Positions 9,589 through 18,855 are shown, counted from the stretch's first letter. The stretch is 64,000 bases of DNA from Vibrio sp. YMD68 (GCF_029958905.1 NZ_CP124613.1:248001-312000); one strand, 5' to 3'. Notes: generated by a model from the sequence alone, not told the origin. Translations and numbers: made by a program.

Positions 9589-10245
9589 CTACGCCAGCTT
9601 TAGATCGAATTGAGTGCGGTACATCACCATATCTTCAATCGTCAGGATTGGCATGTTGTGTTTACGGCTAAACTCGACCAGCTCTGGTGTTTTCGCCATT
9701 GTACCGTCTTCGTTTTGCACTTCACAAAGCACACCCGCAGGCTGTAGACCAGCCATTTGCATCAAATCAACCGTACCTTCGGTATGGCCTCGACGAGTCA
9801 TTACTCCACCAGCACGTGCGCGCAGTGGAAATACATGCCCAGGTCGAGCAAGATCATCCGGTTTGGCCGTTGGGTTTGCTGCCGTTTTGATTGTTGTCAC
9901 ACGATCTTGCGCAGAGACACCAGTCGTCACACCCACTTTCGCTTCAATCGAGACAGTAAACGCCGTCTGATTCGCGCTGTTGTTGTTTACAACCATAGGT
10001 GGGAGATCAAGCTTAGTCGCTTGCGCATCGGTCAAACAAAGACATACGATGCCACTGCATTCACGGATCATCAGTGCCATCTGAGCGTTGGTTAAGTGCT
10101 CAACAGAATAGATGATGTCGCCTTCGTTTTCACGATCTTCGTCATCCAGCAGTATCACACCGCGACCTTCTCTGAGCGCAGTTAATGCATTTTCAACACG
10201 AGTAATTGGGTTGCCAAATTCGGCAAGTAATGAAGACTGATTCAT
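9589..10245 (-). CDS. ribB: RibB, 3,4-dihydroxy-2-butanone 4-phosphate synthase
   Basis: The protein has 218 residues, matching the 217 of E. coli RibB. It converts ribulose 5-phosphate to 3,4-dihydroxy-2-butanone 4-phosphate and formate in riboflavin synthesis. The acidic active-site loop [13 protein letters not shown], the [16 protein letters not shown] segment and the C-terminal [12 protein letters not shown] are all present. There is no fused RibA domain. I place the start at the ATG at 10245 ([11 protein letters not shown]), with AGGAG upstream. The open frame extends to 10371, but that part overlaps the riboswitch leader and is not expected to be translated. Control is by the FMN riboswitch upstream. 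Confidence 0.95.
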   Translation of the reverse strand: MNQSSLLAEFGNPITRVENALTALREGRGVILLDDEDRENEGDIIYSVEHLTNAQMALMIRECSGIVCLCLTDAQATKLDLPPMVVNNNSANQTAFTVSIEAKVGVTTGVSAQDRVTTIKTAANPTAKPDDLARPGHVFPLRARAGGVMTRRGHTEGTVDLMQMAGLQPAGVLCEVQNEDGTMAKTPELVEFSRKHNMPILTIEDMVMYRTQFDLKLA

Positions 10246-10362
10246 GGTTAAACTCCTAAATATCACCAGAATCAGGGCTGTATGAGGGATATAACATCCA
10301 AAACGAAATGCACCAGCGAGGGGCGCTAATAATATAGCACCGCCGACTGATGTGTTTTCATT

Positions 10363-10509
10363 CTCTCTCATCCGGACTTTAACCGTCGGCTCTGGGTTTG
10401 CACCAGATCTGCTGACCTCGACGTATCGAGCGCTCGCGGGCTGATCTTACGCACATTTATGCGAAGGTAAGATTTACCGCCGGTGGGGAATTTCGCCCCG
10501 CCCTGAGAA
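10363..10509 (-). ncRNA. FMN riboswitch (RFN element) of ribB
   Basis: On the minus strand the leader shows the conserved RFN blocks in order: TCTCAGGGCGGGG, CCCCACCGGCGG, AGCCCGCGAGCG, GTCAGCAGATC, GAGCCGACGGTTAAAG and TCCGGATGAGAGAG. This is the aptamer that binds flavin mononucleotide and lowers ribB expression when FMN is abundant. The roughly 115 bases between the aptamer and the ribB ATG should hold the expression platform. I see no strong intrinsic terminator there, so control of translation start or Rho access is more likely. Confidence 0.95.
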
Positions 10510-10622
10510 TAAAAATTAAAATAATGACGCTAATTCGGGCCAAACGCCCAAAATTAAGCGGTGCTATGGTAGCGTGTTATTCACCTTAAAACTACAATCT
10601 ATAGCCCGAAACAGACACGAAA

Positions 10623-12047
10623 CTAGCGGATAAACAGCCGACTGATGACCTTTTGAGTAACATTTCGCCATTTCAACATCATTCGACTCCGAGGCAACCA
10701 AGTTGGAGTCACGAGTACCGTTTTTAAATTTGAAAGTGCTTTAAAGCCTTCGATACCGTGATAACGCCCAATCCCAGACTCGCCGCTACCACCAAATGGC
10801 GCGTCATCCAACGCCACATGTAAGAGCGTGTCATTAATACAAACGCCACCGCTGTGGGTGTTCTGGAGAACATGGGCTTGTAATGCTCTATCATTACTCA
10901 TAATGTACAGCGCAAGGGGTCTTGGGCGCTGGTTAATCCGTTCGATGACCTCATCGATGGAGTCATACCCAATCACAGGCAACAGTGGTCCAAAGATCTC
11001 TTCTTGCATCACCAACATATCCTCGCTCACATCCGTGAGAATATGAGGCAACATTTGACGCTCGACAAGTTGCGCACAGTCAATCGTCTCAACTTTTGCT
11101 CCTTTCTCTGTCGCATCATCAAGATAGTGTTTCAATCGAGAGTACTGAGCCTGATTGATAATACTGGTTAGACTGCGCTGACCTTTTTTGACTGGAAATA
11201 GCGATTCAAATCGCTTCAGATAAAGAGCACCAAACTCTGATACTTTGTCTTTAGGAACAAAGACATAATCTGGAGCAACACAAATTTGACCGCTATTGAT
11301 GGATTTACCCAACATGATCGCGTCAATCGCTTTTTGAAGATCCGCATTTGTACCCACAATCACTGGCGATTTTCCGCCAAGCTCTAAAGTGACAGGGGTG
11401 AGATTTTTAGCGGCAGATTGGGCAACTTTACGACCAACGGCCGTTGAGCCTGTGAAAACTAAATGATCAAAGGCGAGTGAACTAAACTGCGCTGCAATGG
11501 AAACACCGCCCTCTATCGAGTAGATATGATCACTCAAACAGGCAAAGACTCGATTTAGTACTTCATTGGTATGGGGCGTGGCTTCACTCAGTTTAACCAT
11601 CACACGGTTGCCCGCGGCAATGGCTGTGACGATAGGGGCAAGGCTTAAAAAAATAGGAAAGTTCCATGGAACCATAACGCCAACCACACCAACAGGTTGA
11701 AAATGAACCTGAGCTTTTGAAGGCGCAAGTAACAATCCAGCGGATCGATGGCTGGGTTTCATCCACTTCTTCAGGTTTTTTAGCGTGTAATTAATATGGC
11801 CAACTGTCGGCATCACATCACAAATAGTGCTATCAAATTCCGTTCGATAACCATAATCTTGATTTAACGCGTCAACGAGCTCAGCTTGCGTGGCTAACAA
11901 CTCTAACTTGAGCTTAGCAAGTAACTCAACACGTTCGTCATAACTCGAGTCGGGCGATTGATTGTATGCTTTTTGAACCTGTTCAAACGTGTCGACTAGC
12001 GCTTGTTCAGATGCTAATTGCTCTTGATTACCACACACTAATTCCAT
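10623..12047 (-). CDS. Aldehyde dehydrogenase, coniferyl-aldehyde dehydrogenase type
   Basis: The protein has 474 residues and belongs to the NAD(P)-dependent aldehyde dehydrogenase superfamily. It has the cofactor loop FTGSTAVGRKVAQSA, the general base in LELGGKSPVIVG and the catalytic Cys in SGQICVAPDY, plus EEIFGPLLPVIGY and the C-terminal NDTLLHVALDDAPFGGSGESG. The last segment and the overall length resemble the coniferyl-aldehyde dehydrogenase branch, but the physiological substrate cannot be read from sequence. The C-terminal tail (WLPRSRMMLKW) is basic and hydrophobic, as in membrane-associated fatty-aldehyde relatives. A palindromic candidate operator covers its promoter. Confidence 0.9.
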   Translation of the reverse strand: MELVCGNQEQLASEQALVDTFEQVQKAYNQSPDSSYDERVELLAKLKLELLATQAELVDALNQDYGYRTEFDSTICDVMPTVGHINYTLKNLKKWMKPSHRSAGLLLAPSKAQVHFQPVGVVGVMVPWNFPIFLSLAPIVTAIAAGNRVMVKLSEATPHTNEVLNRVFACLSDHIYSIEGGVSIAAQFSSLAFDHLVFTGSTAVGRKVAQSAAKNLTPVTLELGGKSPVIVGTNADLQKAIDAIMLGKSINSGQICVAPDYVFVPKDKVSEFGALYLKRFESLFPVKKGQRSLTSIINQAQYSRLKHYLDDATEKGAKVETIDCAQLVERQMLPHILTDVSEDMLVMQEEIFGPLLPVIGYDSIDEVIERINQRPRPLALYIMSNDRALQAHVLQNTHSGGVCINDTLLHVALDDAPFGGSGESGIGRYHGIEGFKALSNLKTVLVTPTWLPRSRMMLKWRNVTQKVISRLFIR

Positions 12048-12079
12048 TCGCTCACCCTCTTTATCACGTTAATCACTAC

Positions 12080-12108
12080 GTTATATTATCTCATTGAACA
12101 GTGTTCAA
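12080..12108 (-). promoter_or_regulatory. Aldehyde dehydrogenase promoter with overlapping palindromic operator
   Basis: On the minus strand TTGAAC (12108-12103), 17 bases and TATAAC (12085-12080) form a good sigma-70 promoter 33 bases before the ATG. The -35 hexamer is part of a 15-bp palindrome, TTGAACACTGTTCAA (12108-12094). Such a site is typical of dimeric repressors, for instance TetR-type. No regulator gene lies beside it. Confidence 0.65.
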
Positions 12109-12153
12109 GCTTTTTAATGGTCCAAGTTTTTGCTGGTTTAAGATACACAGATT

Positions 12154-12783
12154 TCATATTGATTTATTATCGTCTTTAACAAGCTGGTCGGCTATGGCTT
12201 GTTGCTTTTCCGTACAAGCTTCTACGGCTTTTGCCGTTACTTGTAACGCCTGTGCCATTTGAGACACATTGGTGGTTGCAGACAATACCGTTGATTGAAG
12301 TGGTCTTAACAATAGCCAATAAATACAACCAATAATGGCAAGCAGCGCCAGTACCGTCAGCGATACAATCAAGATCAGTTTAAACTTCACATCGTCCAGA
12401 AAAAGCTGTGTTTTGTCGCCCACCACTTGTTTAGATTGAGCAAAAGCAACCGGCAGCTGTTCAAGTGATTGAGTCGAAATATTGATAAGTTGATTGACAT
12501 TATCGACCGTTAATTCAATGTTATTTTGTTGTTCGGGAGTTAAATCAGGGCTGGCGGCTATCGCATTTAAGGAGTCAGCAAGAGAGTTGAGTGACTGGCT
12601 TGTGGTATCAATCGATTCTTCTATACCTTGCAGATCCAAGCTTACATTCACTTGAATGAATGCGTTTTTATTGGGTTTGTCTTTATCGGGTTCATCTTGG
12701 GAAGCAAAGGCGGTGGGAAGCAGTAGCATCAAGCTAACAAGAGTAAAACCAACCGATTTGAGCAGAGTTCCTTTATGTAACAT
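12154..12783 (-). CDS. Secreted, C-terminally membrane-anchored protein of unknown function
   Basis: The protein has 209 residues. The start is the ATG at 12783, with AAGGA upstream; longer frames add only a non-signal N-terminus. A signal peptide (KSVGFTLVSLMLLLPTAFA) is followed by a charged linker. A helical coiled-coil-like region comes next (about 45-120, rich in S, L, N, Q, with heptad-like DSLNAIAAS). A membrane helix follows (about 135-158, LILIVSLTVLALLAIIGCIYWLLL), then a cytoplasmic tail of about 50 residues with further helical repeats. The layout resembles the input part of a chemoreceptor without its signalling domain, but no family is recognised. It is co-oriented with DUF481 upstream (gap 104 bases). 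Confidence 0.65.
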   Translation of the reverse strand: MLHKGTLLKSVGFTLVSLMLLLPTAFASQDEPDKDKPNKNAFIQVNVSLDLQGIEESIDTTSQSLNSLADSLNAIAASPDLTPEQQNNIELTVDNVNQLINISTQSLEQLPVAFAQSKQVVGDKTQLFLDDVKFKLILIVSLTVLALLAIIGCIYWLLLRPLQSTVLSATTNVSQMAQALQVTAKAVEACTEKQQAIADQLVKDDNKSI

Positions 12784-12887
12784 GTTGTGTCCTTTAATGT
12801 TTAAGCATCTCATTTCGCGATCATTTTAATGCTATAACAATAGAAGGCTTAAGTTATAAATTCCAATTAATAATCAGATAGATAAAA

Positions 12888-14117
12888 TTAGAAATCAAAC
12901 GTGAGGCCCACATTCAACTTATAGTCATTCCTATTGGGTATCACCCCGTCAGAGTCTACTTTCGGGTTTGAGTTATGATCCCAGATAAATTTCACACTGA
13001 AATCAAGATCGTCCACCAACTCAACATCAACACTGATATCATTACTATGACGAACCCCTCCCGAAGCCGCATTGGCCCAGTTCAAATCGTAGCCATAACT
13101 CACATCGATATCTTTGGTTAGCTCGTACTCCAAATCCGAGGAAAATACGACAATAGGGCTATTTTCAGTGGTACTTTGGCCTTCTAATACGGTATCAAAT
13201 TGAGTCGTCTGAAAACCAGGACCAAGAGAGACATCCCATTCTAAATCTGACTGGGTAATAATAAAGTAACCCATCTGCATCGAGGCGTTGACCCGATAAT
13301 CGATGTTTTGAAATTTATCGCTATTCACGGCCATTTTTATCGGACGAAAGAAAAGCCGATTACTGAGATAGATATCGTAAGATCCATTGAACTGGTGATT
13401 TTGAGCCGTTTTTTCTCCCGACGATTGAGTGACGTTGCCATTATATTTGAGCAAGGTACGGGAGTAGACCGTTTGTCGCTTGCCATTTAGCTCCGCTGAC
13501 ACAGAGAGTTCATCAGTATTGCCTTTGCTAAAGTTTGCGCCTAAAAAGAGATCCGTTTCCCAGCGCTCTATTTCCGACTCCACACTGCTGTAGATTGATA
13601 CCACAAAACTGACAGGGTAAATATATAACTTGTCGCTTTGGATCGTCAGTTTATCATCAGCGATGGTTAAATGACCTTGATGAGTTTCACCATTAGCTAG
13701 CCGAACTCGAAAAACATCGGCCGTTTGCAACACGGCGATATCTTCAACATCGATCTCAACATCGCCCAATTCCTCACTGTCGAACTCAAGCGTCAGCTCG
13801 TAAGAATTGTGTTCATCTTTAACTGTTCCGGTTAAGCTTCCAAGCAATACCTCACCAGATACTAACTGAACCCACCCTTGCCCTTTTTCGACGGTAATCA
13901 TTGGTTTAAGCTGCGTAGGGGGATTAAGATCAACAGAGGATTTGAGAGCATCTGACGAGGTAACAGGCGCCTTACCCACTTCACTGTCTACCACCGACTT
14001 TTCGTTCTCGATCGTTAACTCCCCAGTAAAAATCTGATCTTCTGCCACAACGGGCAAACTCAGGGGGATCATCAGCAACAATGATAGGGCAGTGGGTTTA
14101 ATAATATTGGTCATCAT
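12888..14117 (-). CDS. DUF481 family outer-membrane beta-barrel protein
   Basis: The protein has 409 residues. MTNIIKPTALSLLLMIPLSLPVVA is a signal peptide. The N-terminal half contains beta-rich, acidic repeats (VSGEVLLGSLTGTV, VRLANGETHQGHLTI) like those in nuclear-ribonucleoprotein-like or polysaccharide-binding folds. The C-terminal half from about residue 190 is the DUF481 barrel (LFLGANFSKGNTDELSVSAEL; SLGPGFQTTQFD), ending in LNVGLTFDF with a terminal Phe as outer-membrane barrels have. E. coli YdiY is a family member, described as salt- or acid-induced. The start could be either of two adjacent ATGs (14117 or 14114). Confidence 0.8.
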   Translation of the reverse strand: MMTNIIKPTALSLLLMIPLSLPVVAEDQIFTGELTIENEKSVVDSEVGKAPVTSSDALKSSVDLNPPTQLKPMITVEKGQGWVQLVSGEVLLGSLTGTVKDEHNSYELTLEFDSEELGDVEIDVEDIAVLQTADVFRVRLANGETHQGHLTIADDKLTIQSDKLYIYPVSFVVSIYSSVESEIERWETDLFLGANFSKGNTDELSVSAELNGKRQTVYSRTLLKYNGNVTQSSGEKTAQNHQFNGSYDIYLSNRLFFRPIKMAVNSDKFQNIDYRVNASMQMGYFIITQSDLEWDVSLGPGFQTTQFDTVLEGQSTTENSPIVVFSSDLEYELTKDIDVSYGYDLNWANAASGGVRHSNDISVDVELVDDLDFSVKFIWDHNSNPKVDSDGVIPNRNDYKLNVGLTFDF

Positions 14118-14377
14118 TCCTGGAAATTTAGCGATCTCGCATACCTATTAACGATTATATTGGTCTCTGTAGTACTCAACAAACTGAACACTCACACAAG
14201 CACATAGAACAGTTCAATAGTCGCACAGCAAGCGAGAAGACCGACAGGAGAGTGTAAAAAGTGTGAACATACTTACGCTATCTTGAAGAAACCGCACAAT
14301 AAGTCAGTTTTCTTTTTCATGACTCTTTAGCCTAAAGACACGCTAACCCGTTACTGTTTTTTGCTATGGAGAGCTTA

Positions 14378-15490
14378 ATGAAAAGAAATCATGCTATCGC
14401 TTCAATCAGAGGCTTATTGCTGATTTGCATGGCACTCAATCATTTTATTTGGATGACTGGTGGACGCTCAGTTATACAAGTATTGACACTGCAACCCTTA
14501 GGTCAAGTGGGGGCAGCAGAAGGGTTCATTTTTATATCTGGGTTGATGGTGGGGCTTATCTATTGTCGGCCTTCAGCTACGCAAATAACCCGTAAAATAT
14601 TCACTCGAGTTAAGCAACTTTACTATTACCACATCGGTGCGCTTGCGCTCATTGTAGGTATTATCTTGATGGTTTCTTATGGCGGGGTCGGTTATCCCTC
14701 TTTTTTTCAATCCATGTTTCCATTCTTATTTAGACAACCAGAGCTAGCCACAGCGATGACTCTGGCTCTCATCCACAAACCGGCGTATTTTGACATACTC
14801 CCTATGTATATCGCGTTTATGCTTTGCACTCCTATGGTTATCCATTCATTAAATAAAGGAAAAATCATCGGAGTGATCACGGTGAGCCTCGTTATCTGGT
14901 TGAGTAGTTCATGGGTGAATTTGTCGCAAGGGTTGTCCGAACTGGCCCCCATCACACCGATTAATACCGGCTATTTTAGCTGGCTTGCATGGCAACTCCC
15001 TTTCGTCATGGGCGTGTGTCTTGGTTATAGCCACCACCATGTTTCAATTGCCTGGTTTCAATATAAGCGCGTTGTTGTCGCCGCTTTCATCATCGCTTTT
15101 GTCCTTTTTCTTGCCCATCACAACGTGTTTTATCCATCTTTGGGGATTCATCAAGGTACGCTTTACCAGTATGCCGACAAACCGACGCTTGGTTGGCTAA
15201 GAGTGCTCAACATGTCGCTGTTGATTTACCTGTTTAGTTACTTGATTCAGCGGTGGCCTAATGGCGTGGTTATTCGACCTTTTGCATTACTGGGTCGACA
15301 CTCACTGCAAGTTTTCACCTGGCACTATGTCGTGATTTTTACTCTGACGCCTTTTTGCACTCAATTCGTTAAGAACAATGGGCTCTATCATTCAATGCTG
15401 ATTGTAGTGGTCCTATTGCTCTTTTTACCCCCTCTCATGAGAGAAAAACACCTATTGTTCCGCCGATTCACTTTTAACAGGAGTATATAA
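14378..15490 (+). CDS. OpgC-type multispanning membrane acyltransferase
   Basis: The protein has 370 residues and about ten membrane helices. The N-terminal motif SIRGLLLICMALNHF followed by GAAEGFIFISGLMVGLIY is characteristic of the OpgC/acyltransferase-3 group, which transfers acyl groups (for example succinyl) onto periplasmic glucans. No opgG, opgH or other glucan synthesis gene is in the window, so the acceptor is unknown. I choose the ATG at 14378 because GGAGAG lies seven bases before it; the ATG at 14366 overlaps that RBS. Its stop codon is directly abutted by the next gene's ATG, indicating translational coupling with the DUF2141 lipoprotein. Confidence 0.8.
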   Translation: MKRNHAIASIRGLLLICMALNHFIWMTGGRSVIQVLTLQPLGQVGAAEGFIFISGLMVGLIYCRPSATQITRKIFTRVKQLYYYHIGALALIVGIILMVSYGGVGYPSFFQSMFPFLFRQPELATAMTLALIHKPAYFDILPMYIAFMLCTPMVIHSLNKGKIIGVITVSLVIWLSSSWVNLSQGLSELAPITPINTGYFSWLAWQLPFVMGVCLGYSHHHVSIAWFQYKRVVVAAFIIAFVLFLAHHNVFYPSLGIHQGTLYQYADKPTLGWLRVLNMSLLIYLFSYLIQRWPNGVVIRPFALLGRHSLQVFTWHYVVIFTLTPFCTQFVKNNGLYHSMLIVVVLLLFLPPLMREKHLLFRRFTFNRSI

Positions 15491-15943
15491 ATGAAACTTT
15501 GGCTATTACCCATGACAACACTTTGCATCGGGCTCGTTGGTTGCGATCAAGCTTCAAAACCATCGGATGAAACCACACATGCAATGAACAGTACCGAAAA
15601 GCATACTTTGACGGTTAACGTCTCTAATTTAACCGCAGAAGGAGGGGTTCTCAGCGTCGGTTTATATGGGCAAGACGAACAAATGCTAGAAGAAAAGAAG
15701 GTATCGGCCAATGAAATCATCCACAAGGTCGTCTTTACCGACCTAGAAGGCGGTTACTACTCTGTGCAAACCTATCAGGATATTGACAGCAATCAGCAAC
15801 TGGACATGAACGGCTACATGCCACTAGAGCCGCTTGGTTTTTCTAACAACCCAACTCTTCAAGGTCCACCGACTTTTGCTATGGTTGGCTTTGAAGTCTC
15901 AGGCAATACCACGCAGGATATTGTGCTGGTTGATTATCGTTAA
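15491..15943 (+). CDS. DUF2141 family lipoprotein
   Basis: The protein has 150 residues. MKLWLLPMTTLCIGLVGC is a lipoprotein signal with Cys18. Asp follows the Cys, which in E. coli is a Lol-avoidance signal for retention in the inner membrane; whether this holds in Vibrio is uncertain. The mature part shows the DUF2141 pattern: GGVLSVGLYG, GGYYSVQTYQDIDSNQQLDMN and PLEPLGFSNNP. The start codon touches the stop of the OpgC-type gene without a gap, so the two are one unit. A role alongside that acyltransferase in the periplasm is an inference from coupling only. Confidence 0.8.
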   Translation: MKLWLLPMTTLCIGLVGCDQASKPSDETTHAMNSTEKHTLTVNVSNLTAEGGVLSVGLYGQDEQMLEEKKVSANEIIHKVVFTDLEGGYYSVQTYQDIDSNQQLDMNGYMPLEPLGFSNNPTLQGPPTFAMVGFEVSGNTTQDIVLVDYR

Positions 15944-15948
15944 CAGCC

Positions 15949-17334
15949 TTAGCGTTTTTTAGCGGGGATCAGAAGCTCCATCGTCCACTTTTGATCCTCG
16001 CTAAATGGACCACCGCCATTCACTTTAGCATTGACACTGCCTAATCCGTGATCGTCGAATGGCGTTAATGACGTTATCCACTCATACCCACGCACTAAAT
16101 AAAATGGGGATTCAACCAAATAATGGCAATACAGTGACTCTAGAGCATCCCCTATATCTTTTATTGTTCCCTCCAATTTACACTGCAAATAGCTTGCTTG
16201 TGATACTTCACTGCCCGTTTTAGAAAACTCAAAATAGGCACTGTCGTAATCATGTTGTGGGGAAAACATCCCTTGCTCATCATGCTGACCGATCAAAATC
16301 GCCCCCTTCCCCTGGTTAATCGCCTCAATATTCCCAATAAAGTGAGCCACAATGTCCGCTAATCGATACGCTTTAAGAATGCAGTGGGAGCCAACTGTAT
16401 AACGCGTTAGGTGCCCAAAATGCGCCGGCAACAAAACCAGTTTTTTCGAGAAATGTGTGACACTTGAGGGTAATGTGCTCTCTTGTTGTGCAAGCAACTC
16501 TATGGAACAGATTAATGAACCATCAGGCCGTTGTTGCCACACAATGGGCAATGCTTTAACGGAAAGCTGCTGGTCTGGCATAAATACGAGTTCAAGATAT
16601 TTAAAGAAAGGCGCTATGTAGTCAATATTTCGCACTTGAAAATTCCATACACTTCTTGCGGGAAGTATCACCTTCGTTAGTACATGTTCACTTTCTTCAT
16701 TCGGTCCATCACAAGCGGCCAGCATCTGAAACAATCCGGATAAATAAGAACAACTATTGCGGTATTCCAGCGTGAAATATTGTCGATTTTGGTGGTTCCA
16801 TCCCTGGGTCGCCAAGTCAAATTCAGACCACAAACGGCCAAGTGGCCGCTTAAACTCTTCCCCGCTGTTGGATATCGATGGAAAAACTTCGGGCACCCCT
16901 TGAACCTCGATCCTTTTAAAGTGTGATAGATAGGGAGGACTAACGGCTATCTCTTCGACAAACTCCAAGTAGTGCGTCGAAATGGGTGTTATCACGAGGA
17001 AGTCTGCAAAATGAGGTGCACTCTTTAGGTGCTTAGGGGAAACATGAAACTGTTTTTTGAAGGCTCGGTAAAAAGCTTCATGACTGTCGAAGCCAAAATC
17101 AAGCGCGATATCGAGAAGTCGTTTATCGGTGTCGGCAATTTCCTTTGCGGCCAGAGACAATAGCCGAGCGCGATAGTAATGCCCTACCGACATTCCAGTA
17201 TAGCGTTTAAATTCATGCTGCAAGTGCCACCGACTCACATTCAACGTTTGGGAAAGCGCCGCTACATCGAGCTTTTTAGGAAGCAAGCACTCGATGGCGT
17301 CAACAATACGCATAATAAAGGTAAATGATCTCAT
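15949..17334 (-). CDS. AraC-family regulator, Rob/GyrI-like effector domain
   Basis: The protein has 461 residues. The N-terminal 110 hold the AraC DNA-binding domain with two helix-turn-helices (LDVAALSQTLNVSRWHLQHEFK and LLDIALDFGFDSHEAFYRAFKKQF, ending VSPKHLK). The remaining 340 residues contain Rob-like or GyrI-like effector-binding sequence, possibly in two copies (VWNFQVRNIDYIAPFFKY; ARFGHLTRYTVGS-like). This domain order, with the HTH first, is that of Rob and related stress regulators. The start is uncertain: 17334 fits Rob-like proteins best, but in-frame ATGs at 17400 and 17313 are possible and none has a strong RBS. It converges with the DUF2141 gene, leaving a 5-base gap. Confidence 0.75.
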   Translation of the reverse strand: MRSFTFIMRIVDAIECLLPKKLDVAALSQTLNVSRWHLQHEFKRYTGMSVGHYYRARLLSLAAKEIADTDKRLLDIALDFGFDSHEAFYRAFKKQFHVSPKHLKSAPHFADFLVITPISTHYLEFVEEIAVSPPYLSHFKRIEVQGVPEVFPSISNSGEEFKRPLGRLWSEFDLATQGWNHQNRQYFTLEYRNSCSYLSGLFQMLAACDGPNEESEHVLTKVILPARSVWNFQVRNIDYIAPFFKYLELVFMPDQQLSVKALPIVWQQRPDGSLICSIELLAQQESTLPSSVTHFSKKLVLLPAHFGHLTRYTVGSHCILKAYRLADIVAHFIGNIEAINQGKGAILIGQHDEQGMFSPQHDYDSAYFEFSKTGSEVSQASYLQCKLEGTIKDIGDALESLYCHYLVESPFYLVRGYEWITSLTPFDDHGLGSVNAKVNGGGPFSEDQKWTMELLIPAKKR

Positions 17335-17568
17335 GCGCTTAGAGTGCCTGACCGAGACCCCAACGACAAAAACGTGCAGTGATTTTTCGATCCCATTCAA
17401 AAGAATAGATACCAGCGAGACCTTTATTGAGAGCCGCTGATATTAAGTCGAGAAAAAACCGCCCATTACCCAATATTTCTCACGGTTATCACTAGTTTAA
17501 TCCGCTAGTCTTATGAGTCATCCATATATATTTATTGTCGTAATCGTCTCAAGAAAAGGAAGATATCA

Positions 17569-17889
17569 ATGATAGTAACCACAACCCAATCCGTTGAAGG
17601 CAAACGCATCGTCGCTTACAAAGGTGTCATTGCAGGCGAAGCCATTTTAGGGGCAAACTTGTTTAAGGATATGTTTGCGGGGATACGCGATATGGTGGGA
17701 GGCCGCTCTGGTACTTATGAAAGAGAGCTGGAAAAAGCTCGCTTGATCGCGTTTCAAGAGCTAGAAATGAAGGCCAAAGAACTCGGGGCTAATGCGGTTG
17801 TAGGGGTTGATATTGACTACGAAGTACTGGGGCAAAATAATGGCATGCTGATGGTCTCAGCAAGCGGTACCGCGGTCGTTGTTAACTAA
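17569..17889 (+). CDS. YbjQ family (UPF0145) small protein
   Basis: The protein has 106 residues. The motif set [16 protein letters not shown] start, [45 protein letters not shown] and the small C-terminal [10 protein letters not shown] is that of the YbjQ/UPF0145 family. Family members form pentameric rings and have been called heavy-metal-binding domains, without a proven role. AAAAGGAAG lies ahead of the ATG. It is followed 54 bases later by the GFA-family gene. Confidence 0.9.
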   Translation: MIVTTTQSVEGKRIVAYKGVIAGEAILGANLFKDMFAGIRDMVGGRSGTYERELEKARLIAFQELEMKAKELGANAVVGVDIDYEVLGQNNGMLMVSASGTAVVVN

Positions 17890-17943
17890 ACGATGAACTC
17901 GCTTATTAACACAAGCAATTGAAACCATGCAGGGAAGGTAATA

Positions 17944-18360
17944 ATGGAATATCCGATATTTGGAAGCTGCCAATGTGGGCAATTAACCTACCGAATAAAG
18001 CAAGCCCCTACGATGGTGCTCGCTTGCCATTGTACTGAGTGCCAAAAACTATCAACAGGGCCATTCAGTGTTACCGCTATCTTCCCTCGTGAAGCCATTG
18101 AGTTTAGTGGGACGTTAAAAGAATGGACTCGCCTATCAGACAGCGGCAATACAAATGGTGCCAAGTTTTGTCCTGAATGCGGTAACCGTGTTTATCATTT
18201 TAATCCTGATGACCTTTCCACCCTAAAGCTCAAACTAAAACCAACCCAGTTAACCGATAACACTCTATTCGAGCCCATGGTGCACATCTGGGTAGGGGAA
18301 AAACAAACATGGTATCAGATCCCTGAAGGGGTCAAAGCGTATGAAAAGCAGGCACAATAA
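17944..18360 (+). CDS. GFA family zinc protein (glutathione-dependent formaldehyde-activating type)
   Basis: The protein has 138 residues. Zinc ligands are visible in the family pattern: GSCQCGQLTYRI near residue 10, CHCTECQKLS near 28-37 and FCPECGNRVYHF near 75-85. These carry two zinc-binding Cys sets in the Mss4-like GFA/CENP-V fold. A thiol-adduct chemistry role is assumed from the family name, but most members are uncharacterised. AAGGT precedes the ATG. It could be co-transcribed with the YbjQ gene. Confidence 0.85.
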   Translation: MEYPIFGSCQCGQLTYRIKQAPTMVLACHCTECQKLSTGPFSVTAIFPREAIEFSGTLKEWTRLSDSGNTNGAKFCPECGNRVYHFNPDDLSTLKLKLKPTQLTDNTLFEPMVHIWVGEKQTWYQIPEGVKAYEKQAQ

Positions 18361-18504
18361 ACGGCTCAACCTGCGTTTATGCGTAGGGAAATATTTCTGC
18401 GCTAGACCCGGTCTGATCTATACCCGGCCTAATAAGTCACGAGGGACTCATCCATACCGTTAAATGGATTCATTTGAATGTAATCGCCGAAGAAAAGGAT
18501 GTTT

Positions 18505-18807
18505 ATGAAGCTTATCTACACGTGTGAAAACCACTTTCTGATCACAAACGCAAAAAACATCATCGATGCACTGGGTATCGAAACCTTTATTAAGAATGAA
18601 TTTTCGACTGGGGCTGTAGGAGAAATATCGGCCTTCGACTGCTGGCCAGAACTGTGGGTTGTTGACGATACCGACTTCGATGCTGCGGCACTGGCGATCG
18701 AATCCATGATCAAGCCGAAGAACACCTCAACTTGGGTTTGCCTGCACTGCAAAGAAGTGAATGAGCCGGCGTTTGAACTGTGCTGGAAATGCCAACACGA
18801 AGCCTAA
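18505..18807 (+). CDS. DUF2007 domain protein with C-terminal RanBP2-like zinc finger
   Basis: The protein has 100 residues. The N-terminal 65 (MKLIYTCENHFLITNAKNIIDALGIETFIKNEF, WPELWVVDDTDFDAAALAIE) match the DUF2007 putative signal-transducing fold, which is PII-like. The last 25 residues hold four Cys in WVCLHCKEVNEPAFELCWKC, a RanBP2-type zinc ribbon. I choose the ATG at 18505 because AAGGA overlaps the alternative ATG at 18499. Function is unknown. Confidence 0.8.
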   Translation: MKLIYTCENHFLITNAKNIIDALGIETFIKNEFSTGAVGEISAFDCWPELWVVDDTDFDAAALAIESMIKPKNTSTWVCLHCKEVNEPAFELCWKCQHEA

Positions 18808-18840
18808 TGACTGAATGACCCATTCGTAGAAATTAAAGCC

Positions 18841-18855
18841 ATTTACAGTGTAAAC
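18841..18855. other. parS2 partition site (perfect match)
   Basis: ATTTACAGTGTAAAC fits the Vibrio cholerae chromosome-II parS consensus NTTTACANTGTAAAN at every defined position. It lies between the DUF2007 and DsbA-like genes, about 9.5 kb from the other parS2 sites at the origin. ParB2 is expected to bind here. Confidence 0.85.

Noticed and set aside
10246..10371. N-terminal extension of RibB
   Set aside because: The extra residues lie between the FMN riboswitch and the proper ATG and show no domain similarity.
16176..16190. A fifth parS2 site in the AraC-family gene
   Set aside because: TTTACACTGCAAA differs from the consensus at one conserved position and could be chance within coding DNA; noted, not called.
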